Below, piece by piece: positions 1 through 7,168 of a stretch of 64,000 nucleotides of DNA; position 1 is the stretch's first letter; each line of letters begins with the position of its first letter. Origin of the DNA: CAZSHX01 sp964606895 (GTDB taxonomy: Bacteria > Bacteroidota > Ignavibacteria > Kapaibacteriales > UBA2268); assembly GCA_964606895.1 (NCBI GenBank), contig CAZSHX010000016.1:4924-68923 (forward strand). The letters run 5' to 3'. Both the position numbers and the translations under genes were made by a program. The notes beneath the pieces were generated by a model that did not search any database, was not told where the DNA came from, and saw nothing but the letters and a program-made list of their open reading frames with translations.

Positions 1-181
1 TCCTGAAAGCATCATCAATTCTTGTGAATCCTGAAAAATAATTGCCATCCGGTGAGAATTTTAGATTCTCGGTATGCTGGAAAAATCCGTAATTTGCCCA
101 AACACTGTCAGCAGATTTGGATAGTAGATTTGATGAAGCACCTAAAATCAATAATACAAATATCAGTATTGCTCTTTTCAT
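1..181 (-). CDS. Partial secreted protein, N-terminus only
   Basis: The first 60 codons of a minus-strand gene cut by the window edge; the ATG is at 181-179. The reading starts MKRAILIFVLLILGAS, a typical signal peptide, and continues with LKFSPDGNYFSG, which resembles the start of a WD40-type blade. The nearest complete gene with such blades is the T9SS protein at 1941-3176. A TATTTTTG box on the minus strand (225-218) fits the -7 element seen at other genes here. The function cannot be judged from this fragment. Confidence 0.7.
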   Translation of the reverse strand, partial: MKRAILIFVLLILGASSNLLSKSADSVWANYGFFQHTENLKFSPDGNYFSGFTRIDDAFR

Positions 182-388
182 TATTTTTTACCTTTTAAAA
201 TCAAAAAATACAAAATTCAAAAATATTTCCTATCAATTTCTTAGAACGATTTTCTTCCAAGAAAATTACTGAATTGTGATTGTATAACCAAGTTCGTGAA
301 TATTTGAAAGAAATTACCCTGCTTTTCGTTATAAAACTCTATTGATATAAAAATGAATTAGAGTTTTTACAATTTTTTGGGAGCTGAG

Positions 389-1306
389 ATGCAGGTAATT
401 TTAGGTGGCGGCGGAGCTATAGGTAGCGAACTTGCTAAAGAATTGAAGAAATATACTGAACAGGTTCGTATTGTCGGGAGAAATCCACGGAAAGTGAATT
501 CCGATGATGAACTTGTTATTGCAGATCTTCTGAATCCTTCAGAAACAGAAAAAGCAGTCGAAGGTGCTGATATTGCTTATCTGACGGTCGGCTTGAAGTA
601 TAGCAAAAAGACATGGATAGCCACATGGCCCCGATTGATGGCGAATGTTATTGAGGCATGTATCAAGCATAAAGTTAAACTTGTCTTTTTTGATAATGTT
701 TACTCGTATGCTAAAGATGAAATTCCGAATATGACCGAAGAATCTGAAATCCATCCTTGCAGTGTTAAGGGAAGAATAAGAGAGCAAATCTCCAGTGATT
801 TGACTGACCATATCAAGAACGGTGAAATTACTGCACTTATTGCCAGAGCTGCAGATTTTTACGGACCTGCCATTTCAAACAGTCTGTTGAACGAAATGGT
901 TTACAATAACCTCCTAAAAGGTAAGAAAGCCAACTGGTTTATAAGTGTGGACAAGTTCCATTCATTTACATTCACGCCGGATGCAGCAAAAGCAACTGCT
1001 TTGCTTGGTAATACTGTTTCTGCTTTCGGGCAGATATGGCATTTGCCTACTGACCAAAGAAGAATTAAAGGTAAGGAATTTATTGAGATGTTTGCAAATG
1101 AAATGCAAGTCAAGCCAAGGTATTCAGTTATAAACCAAACTCTCTTTAAAATACTTGGGATTTTTGTTCCGATTCTCAATGAAATGTACGAAATGCGTTA
1201 TCAGTATGACAAGGATTATTTCTTCGATAGCTCCAAATTTACAAAGCAGTTTGGTATCACTGCCACTCCATACGAAGAAGGTATCCGACAAGTAGTAGCA
1301 AAGTAA
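389..1306 (+). CDS. NAD(P)-binding SDR-like (atypical epimerase/NmrA type) protein
   Basis: A 305-residue protein with a Rossmann nucleotide-binding start (GGGGAIGSELAKEL, about residues 6-19) and the general layout of extended short-chain dehydrogenases or epimerases. I start at ATG 389, which follows a GGGAG ribosome-binding site; an in-frame TTG at 377 would put that site inside the gene. The usual catalytic YxxxK is not evident: the corresponding stretch reads SVKGRIR, so catalysis is uncertain and it may act as a redox sensor or binding protein. No signal peptide, so cytoplasmic. It stands alone, with a repeat-rich spacer downstream. Substrate unknown. Confidence 0.8.
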   Translation: MQVILGGGGAIGSELAKELKKYTEQVRIVGRNPRKVNSDDELVIADLLNPSETEKAVEGADIAYLTVGLKYSKKTWIATWPRLMANVIEACIKHKVKLVFFDNVYSYAKDEIPNMTEESEIHPCSVKGRIREQISSDLTDHIKNGEITALIARAADFYGPAISNSLLNEMVYNNLLKGKKANWFISVDKFHSFTFTPDAAKATALLGNTVSAFGQIWHLPTDQRRIKGKEFIEMFANEMQVKPRYSVINQTLFKILGIFVPILNEMYEMRYQYDKDYFFDSSKFTKQFGITATPYEEGIRQVVAK

Positions 1307-1370
1307 AAGTCAATATCCATATTTAATTGGAATAAAAATAATTACATTTTTAATTTTTTTTTCAGTAAAA

Positions 1371-1470
1371 TGCAATGCAAATATCGCATAAACCATTGAT
1401 ATTATATCAAATAACGATTATTTAGCCATTGCATCTTTTGCATTATTAGGATGCAATTGATGCAATTTGG
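1371..1470 (+). repeat. Dispersed repeat family, partial copy A'
   Basis: Matches the first half of copy A (1641-1922): an ATGCAATGCAA start, the ATTGATATTAT-TCAAATAACG core, then GATGCAA-rich sequence. It lies 170 bp before the full copy in the same orientation, so it looks like a decayed tandem copy. Confidence 0.6.
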
Positions 1471-1488
1471 GTAGTTTTTCATTCTTCT

Positions 1489-1609
1489 GATTCCCATAGG
1501 GAATCAATATTTGCAACAAATCATACCTTCCAAGATTTCTTAACCCCATCGGGGTTAAATATAAAATTGACGGAAATTTTTCGATTTATATGCTATCACT
1601 ACGTGATAG
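1489..1609. repeat. Cluster of three short palindromes
   Basis: Three hairpins lie between the two repeat copies: GATTCCC-ATA-GGGAATC (1489-1505), TTAACCCC-ATC-GGGGTTAA (1540-1558) and CTATCAC-TAC-GTGATAG (1593-1609). None is followed by a T-run, so they are not obvious terminators. They look like members of the short palindromic elements also found inside genes of this window. Confidence 0.7.
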
Positions 1610-1640
1610 AAAGGCAAAGGGGTATTTCGCAGTTACAAAT

Positions 1641-1922
1641 ATTATTTAGCTACACGAAATCGGTTTTTCCTTTATAACAAAAATTGCATTGCATCTTCAA
1701 AATATTTATGCAGAAGATGCAATACAATTATCATCTAACCAATTGATATTATTTCAAATAACGTTATTTTTGCAGTTGCATCTTTGCTTGCAAAAAGATG
1801 CAAAGATGCAATTTTTACCGCCCTCCCTCCAAGAATGGAGAGGGTCGGGGTGAGGTTGACCAACTATCATTTTAAAGAACGTTCATAAGATATAAACGAA
1901 AATAATAATTATTTATTGCTAT
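1641..1922 (+). repeat. Dispersed repeat family, full copy A
   Basis: About 280 bp, ending 18 bp before the stop of the minus-strand gene at 1941. Ordered parts: ATTATTT-GCTAC-CGAAATCGG, TTGCATTGCATC, the core ATTGATATTATTTCAAATAA, GATGCAAAGATGCAA, a CCTCC-GGAGAGG palindrome with GGGGTGAGGTT, GAACGTTC, and the end ACG-AATAATTATTTATTGCTAT. Copies B, C and D share these parts in the same order. No coding potential. Confidence 0.85.
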
Positions 1923-1940
1923 GAAATACGAGTAAATATA

Positions 1941-3176
1941 TTAAATCTTCACAAACTTCCCAACTCTATCCCCCAACCTCACAAAATAAACTCCCGACGG
2001 CAAACCCGAAACATCAATTCTTTGTCCTCCGCTGGCGGAGGTGTCTGCGGAGCAGACGGAGGTGGAAATAATTTCACCAAAGACATTGAAGATTCTAACC
2101 GTATTTGAGAAACCTTCCGAAGGTTCCAAACCTTCGGAAGGTTGAGTTATTTCTATGAAATCGGTGGCGGGATTGGGGGAAAGAGAGATTGCTTCATTTA
2201 TTTGACCTGACTCATCTTGCACAGATGTTAAAGGTCCTTTCCAGAGCTTGATTGTTCTGTCGGTGCTTCCGCTTGCAATGATGCTTGCATCAGGATTAAA
2301 AGCAACACTGTAAACCCCGGAATTATGTCCGCTGAGGGTATTTATTAAACTTCCTGATTTCAAATCCCATAATTTAACAGTCCAGTCCATGCTACTACTA
2401 ACCATTTTTCTACCGTCTGCACTTACTTTTATTGAATGAACTGATTTTGTATGTCCTATTAGAGTACTTATCAATTCACCCGAATTCAAATCCCAGAATT
2501 TAATTTTGGCATCGCTTCCACAGCTTGCTACCTTGCTTTCATCGGGAGTAATAAGCACATCAATAAGTACAGTATTATTACCCAAATAAGTTCTGATTGA
2601 ATTGCCGGAATTGACATCCCACAAGATTAACAAACTATCCACGCTACAGCTTACCATTTTTGAACCGTCTTTAGTAAATGCAATACCGTTAACTCTATTT
2701 TTGTGACCTGAAAATGTTTGAATAATCTTTCCTGAAACGGCATCCCACAATTCAATTTTATTATCTTTGCCGTTGCTTGCTATTCTACTTCCGTCAGGGC
2801 TGATTGCCAAAGCAAAATTATAATTATGAACCTGATAAGTGAAATCAAGACTCCCTGAATTTACATCCCAAATTTTGATGGTGCTGTCGCAGTTGTTTGT
2901 ACTGACAATTTTACTTGCATCAGGATTTAAAACAATTTTTTCGAAATAGCACTGACCGGAAATTGTTCTGAGCAGATTACCTGTTTTTCCATCCCATATT
3001 TTGATGGTGCTGTCGGTACTGCAACTTGCAAGGATACTGCCGTCCTTACTGAATACAACACAACTTACCGTTGATTTATGCCCATAGAGAGTATTCAGAA
3101 CTTCATTCTGAGCAAAAGCGAAATTAGAGAAAGCAAACAGCAAAACAACAAAAAAAGCAGTAATTGAATTTTTCAT
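1941..3176 (-). CDS. Secreted seven-bladed WD40 protein with T9SS sorting domain
   Basis: 411 residues. Signal peptide at 1-22 (cleavage after FAFA), then seven WD40 blades (residues about 28-315; ends such as STIKIWD, KIELWD, TVKLWD), enough for one beta-propeller. The C-terminal 85 residues are a T9SS type A sorting domain (SPNPATDFIEI ... GLPSGVYFVRLGD ... GKFVKI), so the protein should be exported to the cell surface by T9SS. Two loops of this domain hold palindrome-encoded peptides (PSEGLEPSEGF and SADTSASGG). It lies 12 bp after the gene at 3189-4439 and is probably cotranscribed. Binding partner unknown. Confidence 0.9.
   Translation of the reverse strand: MKNSITAFFVVLLFAFSNFAFAQNEVLNTLYGHKSTVSCVVFSKDGSILASCSTDSTIKIWDGKTGNLLRTISGQCYFEKIVLNPDASKIVSTNNCDSTIKIWDVNSGSLDFTYQVHNYNFALAISPDGSRIASNGKDNKIELWDAVSGKIIQTFSGHKNRVNGIAFTKDGSKMVSCSVDSLLILWDVNSGNSIRTYLGNNTVLIDVLITPDESKVASCGSDAKIKFWDLNSGELISTLIGHTKSVHSIKVSADGRKMVSSSMDWTVKLWDLKSGSLINTLSGHNSGVYSVAFNPDASIIASGSTDRTIKLWKGPLTSVQDESGQINEAISLSPNPATDFIEITQPSEGLEPSEGFSNTVRIFNVFGEIISTSVCSADTSASGGQRIDVSGLPSGVYFVRLGDRVGKFVKI
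2026..2062. repeat. In-frame palindromic element (SADTSASGG type)
   Basis: Two adjacent hairpins inside the sorting-domain coding region: CCTCCGC-TG-GCGGAGG (2026-2041) and GTCTGC-GGA-GCAGAC (2043-2057), closed by GGAGG. It is translated as a Ser/Ala/Gly-rich loop between the IFNVFGE strand and the IDVSGLPSG turn. Confidence 0.8.
2111..2143. repeat. In-frame 33-bp palindromic element (PSEGLEPSEGF type)
   Basis: A perfect 15-bp inverted repeat, AACCTTCCGAAGGTT, then CCA, then its complement. Translated as PSEGLEPSEGF between FIEI and VRIFN of the sorting domain. The same element, in the same reading frame, recurs at 3371-3403 and 42202-42234. Confidence 0.9.
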
Positions 3177-3188
3177 AAATCTTTTTCC

Positions 3189-4439
3189 TTATAATTTTAT
3201 AAATTTTTGAACATTATTTCCAATTTTAACAAAATACACCCCACTCGGCAAACCCGAAACATCAATTCTTAATTGGGAATTGTGAATTGAAAATTGTGAA
3301 TTATTTAAGACTTCCGAGGACTTCACAACGGTTTCACCAAAGACATTGAAGATTTTAACGGAATTTAGAGAACCTTTCGAAGGTTCCAAACCTTCGGAAG
3401 GATTGGTTATTTCCATGAAATCGGTGGCAGGATTGGGAGAAATGAAACTCGATAAATCTGAATTTGTTTCCTGAACATCAGTCAGGAATTCACTAAGTTT
3501 TGCTCTGCTTACTATTCCGCCGGAAAAAGAATTAGAAATAACATATACATAGCCTCCGCAAAATGTAATATTGGAACAATCTAATCCTAAAAGTCCTTTG
3601 TTCTTTGCTTCCCATGTATTGCCGGAATCGGTAGAAACGAAAATTCCCTTTTCTGTAGCCGCAAAAATGGCATTTCCATAAACCATTAAATCATTTATAC
3701 AGATTCTATATAGGGCGTTATTCGGTTCTTCCCATGAATCACCGTTATTTGTTGAAGTAAAAAAGCCAAAAGTCCCGCCGGCAAATATTTTATCTCCAAG
3801 TCCGGCAAAAGTATTGATAGCCGCCATTTGATTATTGTCTTTTTTGAAGGACCATGATTTGCAGACATCGTCTGAAAAATACAGTCCGGGAGTAGTTCCA
3901 ATTAGAACTCTTCCATTTTTAATAAAAATATCGTGAACCCAAAAATTACTCAGTTCGAATCCAGTGTTCATAGCCTCCCATGTTGTGCCGATATCAAAAG
4001 ATATAAAAATACCCTTATCGAAGCCTGTTCCGACCAACATTCTATTACCGTCAATCAGCATTGAAATTATTGCTTTGTCAGTTAATATGTTGTTTGAAGT
4101 AGTCCATGTTTCACCGCTGTCATTTGAAGTATAAAGCCCACCGGGAGCATCGGTTTGATTAACGCCGTTTGAACCCAGATAAAGAGTATTGCCAAAGACA
4201 GTCATGAATGAAAGATACTTATTTGTAATACCATTGCTTTTTTCAGTCCAGCTATTCCCGAAATCGGTTGAAACAAAAACACCCTCCATGGTTGTTGATG
4301 CAAAAATACGGTCGCCCAATACAGTTAAATCCGAAAACAATATATAGTCGCCTTTAGTAAAGCAATTCACCCATTGTGAGTAGGTTATACTGCTTGAAAG
4401 ACCAAAAGATAAGAACATAAAAAGTACAAGTCGCTTCAT
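3189..4439 (-). CDS. Secreted BNR/Ycf48-like beta-propeller protein with T9SS sorting domain
   Basis: 416 residues with a signal peptide (1-21). The middle (about 22-320) is a series of BNR-like repeats of the form G-(V/I)-FVSTD-GNSWE, as in Ycf48/sortilin-like propellers. The C-terminus is a T9SS sorting domain (SPNPATDFMEI ... GLPSGVYFVKIG ... KFIKL). Its two loops contain PSEGLEPSKG and a Ser/Asn/Gln-rich stretch (NSQFSIHNSQL) encoded by repeat DNA. First gene of an apparent two-gene unit with the WD40 gene. An AAAAGGGA ribosome-binding site precedes the ATG at 4439, and an inverted repeat at 4501-4520 lies in its upstream region. Surface location is inferred; ligand unknown. Confidence 0.88.
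   Translation of the reverse strand: MKRLVLFMFLSFGLSSSITYSQWVNCFTKGDYILFSDLTVLGDRIFASTTMEGVFVSTDFGNSWTEKSNGITNKYLSFMTVFGNTLYLGSNGVNQTDAPGGLYTSNDSGETWTTSNNILTDKAIISMLIDGNRMLVGTGFDKGIFISFDIGTTWEAMNTGFELSNFWVHDIFIKNGRVLIGTTPGLYFSDDVCKSWSFKKDNNQMAAINTFAGLGDKIFAGGTFGFFTSTNNGDSWEEPNNALYRICINDLMVYGNAIFAATEKGIFVSTDSGNTWEAKNKGLLGLDCSNITFCGGYVYVISNSFSGGIVSRAKLSEFLTDVQETNSDLSSFISPNPATDFMEITNPSEGLEPSKGSLNSVKIFNVFGETVVKSSEVLNNSQFSIHNSQLRIDVSGLPSGVYFVKIGNNVQKFIKL
3269..3305. repeat. In-frame A/T-rich repeat element (NSQFSIHNSQL type)
   Basis: The element contains AATTGTGAATT twice (about 3279-3289 and 3292-3302) plus related AATTGGGAATT. It is translated in frame as NSQFSIHNSQL, in exactly the loop where the neighbouring gene has the SADTSASGG element. 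Confidence 0.7.
3371..3403. repeat. In-frame 33-bp palindromic element, second copy
   Basis: AACCTTTCGAAGGTT-CCA-AACCTTCGGAAGG: the element of 2111-2143 with few changes. It occupies the same loop of the sorting domain and is read in the same frame. Confidence 0.88.
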
Positions 4440-4500
4440 AAAAAATCCCTTTTTAAAATAACTTTTTTAAAATTTGTCACTCCCATTTATATATGACACA

Positions 4501-4520
4501 TGAAACGCAAAAACGTTTCA
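4501..4520. promoter_or_regulatory. Inverted repeat TGAAACG-N6-CGTTTCA
   Basis: Perfect 7-bp arms in the spacer between the T9SS gene start (4439, minus) and recO (plus). No T-run follows, so a protein-binding site is more likely than a terminator. No regulator can be assigned. The rest of this spacer, up to the recO -7 box, shows nothing clear. Confidence 0.35.
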
Positions 4521-4796
4521 CGTTTTTTTCGAAATATTTTTAAAAAGTAAAAATAATTTTTTGGATGTGGTCTGAAATCGCAAAACATCTTGTCATTCCA
4601 TTACAAAAATATATCCATAATTCCGCATCAGAACTTGATTTACAAGATTGGCGGAATAATAATTCATTGAATAAAGAGATTCCATATATTTATTCATTAA
4701 TTATTGGATTTTTCCCGAAATTTTCACCTGAATTGAAAAAAATATTTTTTCTTAATTCCAGAAATATTATCCCTCCCCGATATTCTCATTTTTCAT

Positions 4797-4804
4797 TATC
4801 TTTG
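4797..4804 (+). promoter_or_regulatory. Probable -7 promoter box of recO
   Basis: TATCTTTG matches TAnnTTTG. No TTG lies 20 bp upstream, so the -33 element is not conserved here. Confidence 0.4.
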
Positions 4805-4832
4805 CACTTTGAAAACTAATGACTTTGGGCTA

Positions 4833-5564
4833 ATGATTGTAGAAACAGATGCGGTTGTACTTCAATCGAGAAAATTCGGAGATACGAGCAAGATTGTTAC
4901 GGTCTATACTCATGAGTATGGCAAACTGAACATCATGGCAAAGGGATGCCGTTCGCCCAAAAGCAAATTTTCGGCTATGCTTGAGCCAATGAGCTGTCTG
5001 CAGATAACTTTTTACAAAAAGACATCATCCGATTTGCATCTGCTTTCAAAATCAGAAATTAAAATTCCGTTCAGAAAGATTTTCGATTCTTACGACCATA
5101 TTATGTCGGGCATGCTGATTATGGAAACAATGATTCAAAGCCAGCACGAAAGCGAAAAAAATGAAGAACTGTTTGAACTTTTGGTCAAATCAATCGAAAT
5201 ACTTAATAAAGTTGAAGATAATCCGTTTTCGGTATTTGTGGTTTTTCAGCTTGAACTTGCCAAAATAATGGGTTTCGATGTAATGATTGACGATGAAATG
5301 CTCAATATCGGTTCGGATTATTTCTTTTCTTACGAAAGTGGAACAATTTTTGCCGATAGAATTCCACATAACAAGAACACTTTCCGTTTTAGCGGAAATT
5401 TATTAAAAAAGCTTGCAAAGCTTGTTATGGCAGGATTTGAAGGTTGCAGTGAAAATCAGTTTAACGACAGAGAAAAAAGCCTTCTTGCCGCTTTTTTTTC
5501 GGGATATTTCAGTTTTCATCTGGACAGGAAATTTTCTTTTAGAACAATGAATATTATGAACTAA
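4833..5564 (+). CDS. recO: DNA repair protein RecO
   Basis: 243 residues. The start MIVETDAVVLQSRKFGDTSK and the following VTVYTHEYGKLNIMAKG are the N-terminal OB-fold of RecO, which works with RecR and loads RecA on SSB-coated DNA. The helical C-terminal half fits the family in length. I choose ATG 4833: a TATCTTTG box at 4797-4804 is a good -7 element about 30 bp upstream, and a TTG at 4809 in the same frame would be too close to it. The next gene follows after 10 bp, probably in the same transcript. Confidence 0.9.
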   Translation: MIVETDAVVLQSRKFGDTSKIVTVYTHEYGKLNIMAKGCRSPKSKFSAMLEPMSCLQITFYKKTSSDLHLLSKSEIKIPFRKIFDSYDHIMSGMLIMETMIQSQHESEKNEELFELLVKSIEILNKVEDNPFSVFVVFQLELAKIMGFDVMIDDEMLNIGSDYFFSYESGTIFADRIPHNKNTFRFSGNLLKKLAKLVMAGFEGCSENQFNDREKSLLAAFFSGYFSFHLDRKFSFRTMNIMN

Positions 5565-5574
5565 TAGGTTTTTG

Positions 5575-6876
5575 ATGGTTTTTAATTTATTATTTACACT
5601 TCTTCTGGTTTTTCTTAACGGCTTTTTCGTAGCCGCTGAGTTTGCACTTGTTAAAGTACGTATATCTCAGCTTGAACTGCAAACCCGTTCGGGCAATCGT
5701 TTGGCAGGCATCACTAAAAATATGGTAAAACATCTTGATGCTTACCTTTCGGCAACCCAGCTCGGCATTACTCTTGCAAGCCTTGGTCTGGGCTGGATAG
5801 GCGAGCCTGTTGTGGTTACCATGCTGATTGATTTGAGTCAGTTTTTGGGCTTCAACCTCACATTCCAGTTGGCACACAGCATTGCATTGCCAGTAGCTTT
5901 TCTTTTAATAACCATGCTTCATATAATTTTCGGCGAGCTTGCTCCGAAATCGCTTGCCATTCAGCGTTCCGAAAAAGTTGCTCTGGCTGTGGCAATTCCG
6001 TTGAGGATGTTTTATTTAGTGTTCAGTCCCTTAATTATACTCCTCAATTATTTTGCAAATCTCACCTTGAAATTTATGGGATTTGGTCCTGTAACCGAAT
6101 CGGAAGGTTTGCACAGTTCAGATGAACTTCGGTATTTGCTTGAGGAAGGTACCCGTTCGGGTGCAATTGAAAAAACCGAGCACAAACTTTTGGAGAATAT
6201 TTTTGAATTTTCCGAAACACCCATTAAGCAAATTATGGTGCCGAGAAGAATGATAGTTGGAATTGAAGTTTCTCTCCCGAATTCCGAAGTATTCCGAAAA
6301 TGTACTGAGGAAGGTTATTCGAGATTGCCCGTCTATAAGAGTTCCATTGATAATATTACAGGTATCATTTATGCAAAAGACCTCATCAAAATATTAAAAA
6401 GCACCGAAAAAACTTTTCAGGATATCATCCGACCTCCCTATTTTGTTCAGGAAGATGATATGATTGACAAAATAATGCGAAACATGCAGAAGAATCATGT
6501 TCACATAGCAATAGTTTTGGATGAGTTTGGTGGTACGGCAGGTTTGGTTACCATGGAAGATATAATTGAGGAAATAGTCGGGGATATTCAGGATGAATAC
6601 GACGAAGAAACTCCGATTGTTGAAAAAACAGGAGAATCGGAATTTCTCGTAAAATCATCCGCTTCGATAGATGATGCAAATGAATATCTTCCCATAAAGC
6701 TTGAAGAAAGCGAAGAATATGAAACCGTTGGCGGACTGATTACGAGTTTGGTCGGAAGAATTCCCGAACTATATGAAATCATTCAGATTCCGGGATATGA
6801 CTGCCAAATTATGAAACGTTCAAAAAGGCATATTGAACAAGTTAAATTAATTTTAAAAGAAGAAGATGAGGCATAA
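5575..6876 (+). CDS. CNNM/CorC (HlyC) family membrane transporter with CBS pair
   Basis: 433 residues. The N-terminal DUF21/CNNM domain (about 1-190) has four hydrophobic segments and the family stretch FFVAAEFALVKVR. Then come two CBS domains (about 205-330; QIMVPRRMIVGI and HVHIAIVLDEFGGTAGLVT) and a C-terminal CorC_HlyC domain (about 345-430; YETVGGLITS). Such proteins are linked to magnesium/cobalt export and resistance. ATG 5575 is preferred to the adjacent TTG at 5572; AGG lies just upstream. It directly follows recO and ends in a strong terminator. Confidence 0.9.
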   Translation: MVFNLLFTLLLVFLNGFFVAAEFALVKVRISQLELQTRSGNRLAGITKNMVKHLDAYLSATQLGITLASLGLGWIGEPVVVTMLIDLSQFLGFNLTFQLAHSIALPVAFLLITMLHIIFGELAPKSLAIQRSEKVALAVAIPLRMFYLVFSPLIILLNYFANLTLKFMGFGPVTESEGLHSSDELRYLLEEGTRSGAIEKTEHKLLENIFEFSETPIKQIMVPRRMIVGIEVSLPNSEVFRKCTEEGYSRLPVYKSSIDNITGIIYAKDLIKILKSTEKTFQDIIRPPYFVQEDDMIDKIMRNMQKNHVHIAIVLDEFGGTAGLVTMEDIIEEIVGDIQDEYDEETPIVEKTGESEFLVKSSASIDDANEYLPIKLEESEEYETVGGLITSLVGRIPELYEIIQIPGYDCQIMKRSKRHIEQVKLILKEEDEA

Positions 6877-6878
6877 CT

Positions 6879-6918
6879 AAAAAAATTCTTAATATTTATG
6901 AATATTAAGAATTTTTTT
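6879..6918 (+). terminator. Intrinsic terminator after the CorC-like gene
   Basis: A perfect 18-bp stem (arms 6879-6896 and 6901-6918, loop TATG) starting 3 bp after the stop codon. The arms begin with seven A and end with seven T, so it could work in both directions. Confidence 0.85.
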
Positions 6919-6919
6919 G

Positions 6920-6950
6920 TTGACTTTTAACTTTTTTTTAGTTAATTTTG
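6920..6950 (+). promoter_or_regulatory. Promoter of a candidate small RNA
   Basis: TTG (6920-6922), a 20-bp spacer, then TAATTTTG (6943-6950): a full match to the Bacteroidota primary promoter. It starts right after the previous terminator and no open reading frame follows before the next terminator. Confidence 0.6.
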
Positions 6951-6956
6951 CAGAAA

Positions 6957-7037
6957 TCTTAACTGCGAAAGATTCCTAACCATTGCAGTAAAAAAAACAC
7001 ACACACGAAAAAGCTCAGTGCCAACTGAGCTTTTTTT
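6957..7037 (+). ncRNA. Candidate small RNA of about 80 nt
   Basis: The stretch runs from the expected start point of the promoter at 6920-6950 to the T-run of the terminator at 7008-7039. It can form a 5' hairpin (ACTGC 6962-6966 with GCAGT 6985-6989), followed by an A/C-rich single-stranded stretch and the terminator hairpin. No reading frame of note. It does not look like 6S, tmRNA or SRP RNA. It could also be an attenuated leader of the gene at 7169, but that gene has its own promoter at 7069-7099. Confidence 0.5.
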
Positions 7038-7039
7038 TT
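7008..7039 (+). terminator. Intrinsic terminator of the candidate small RNA
   Basis: AAAAAGCTCAGT-GCCA-ACTGAGCTTTTT with a nine-T run: a 12-bp stem and a tetraloop, a textbook rho-independent terminator without a gene just before it. Confidence 0.9.
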
Positions 7040-7068
7040 CGATTTATTTCAAATTGTCACACACACAG

Positions 7069-7099
7069 TTGCTAAATTATTATCAAATTCATATATTTG
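7069..7099 (+). promoter_or_regulatory. Promoter of the zinc-finger ATPase gene
   Basis: TTG (7069-7071), a 20-bp spacer and TATATTTG (7092-7099). An inverted repeat, GTAAACG-TTTACG (about 7114-7127), lies just downstream and might be an operator. Confidence 0.6.
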
Positions 7100-7168
7100 C
7101 AAATTAAAATTGTTACGTAAACGTTTACGGATAACAACTAATAATTGAACGATAAACAGCAAAGTAAA

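Noticed and set aside
4565..4819. 84-codon open frame upstream of recO
   Set aside because: It covers the recO promoter box, has no ribosome-binding site and its peptide looks like translated A/T-rich spacer.
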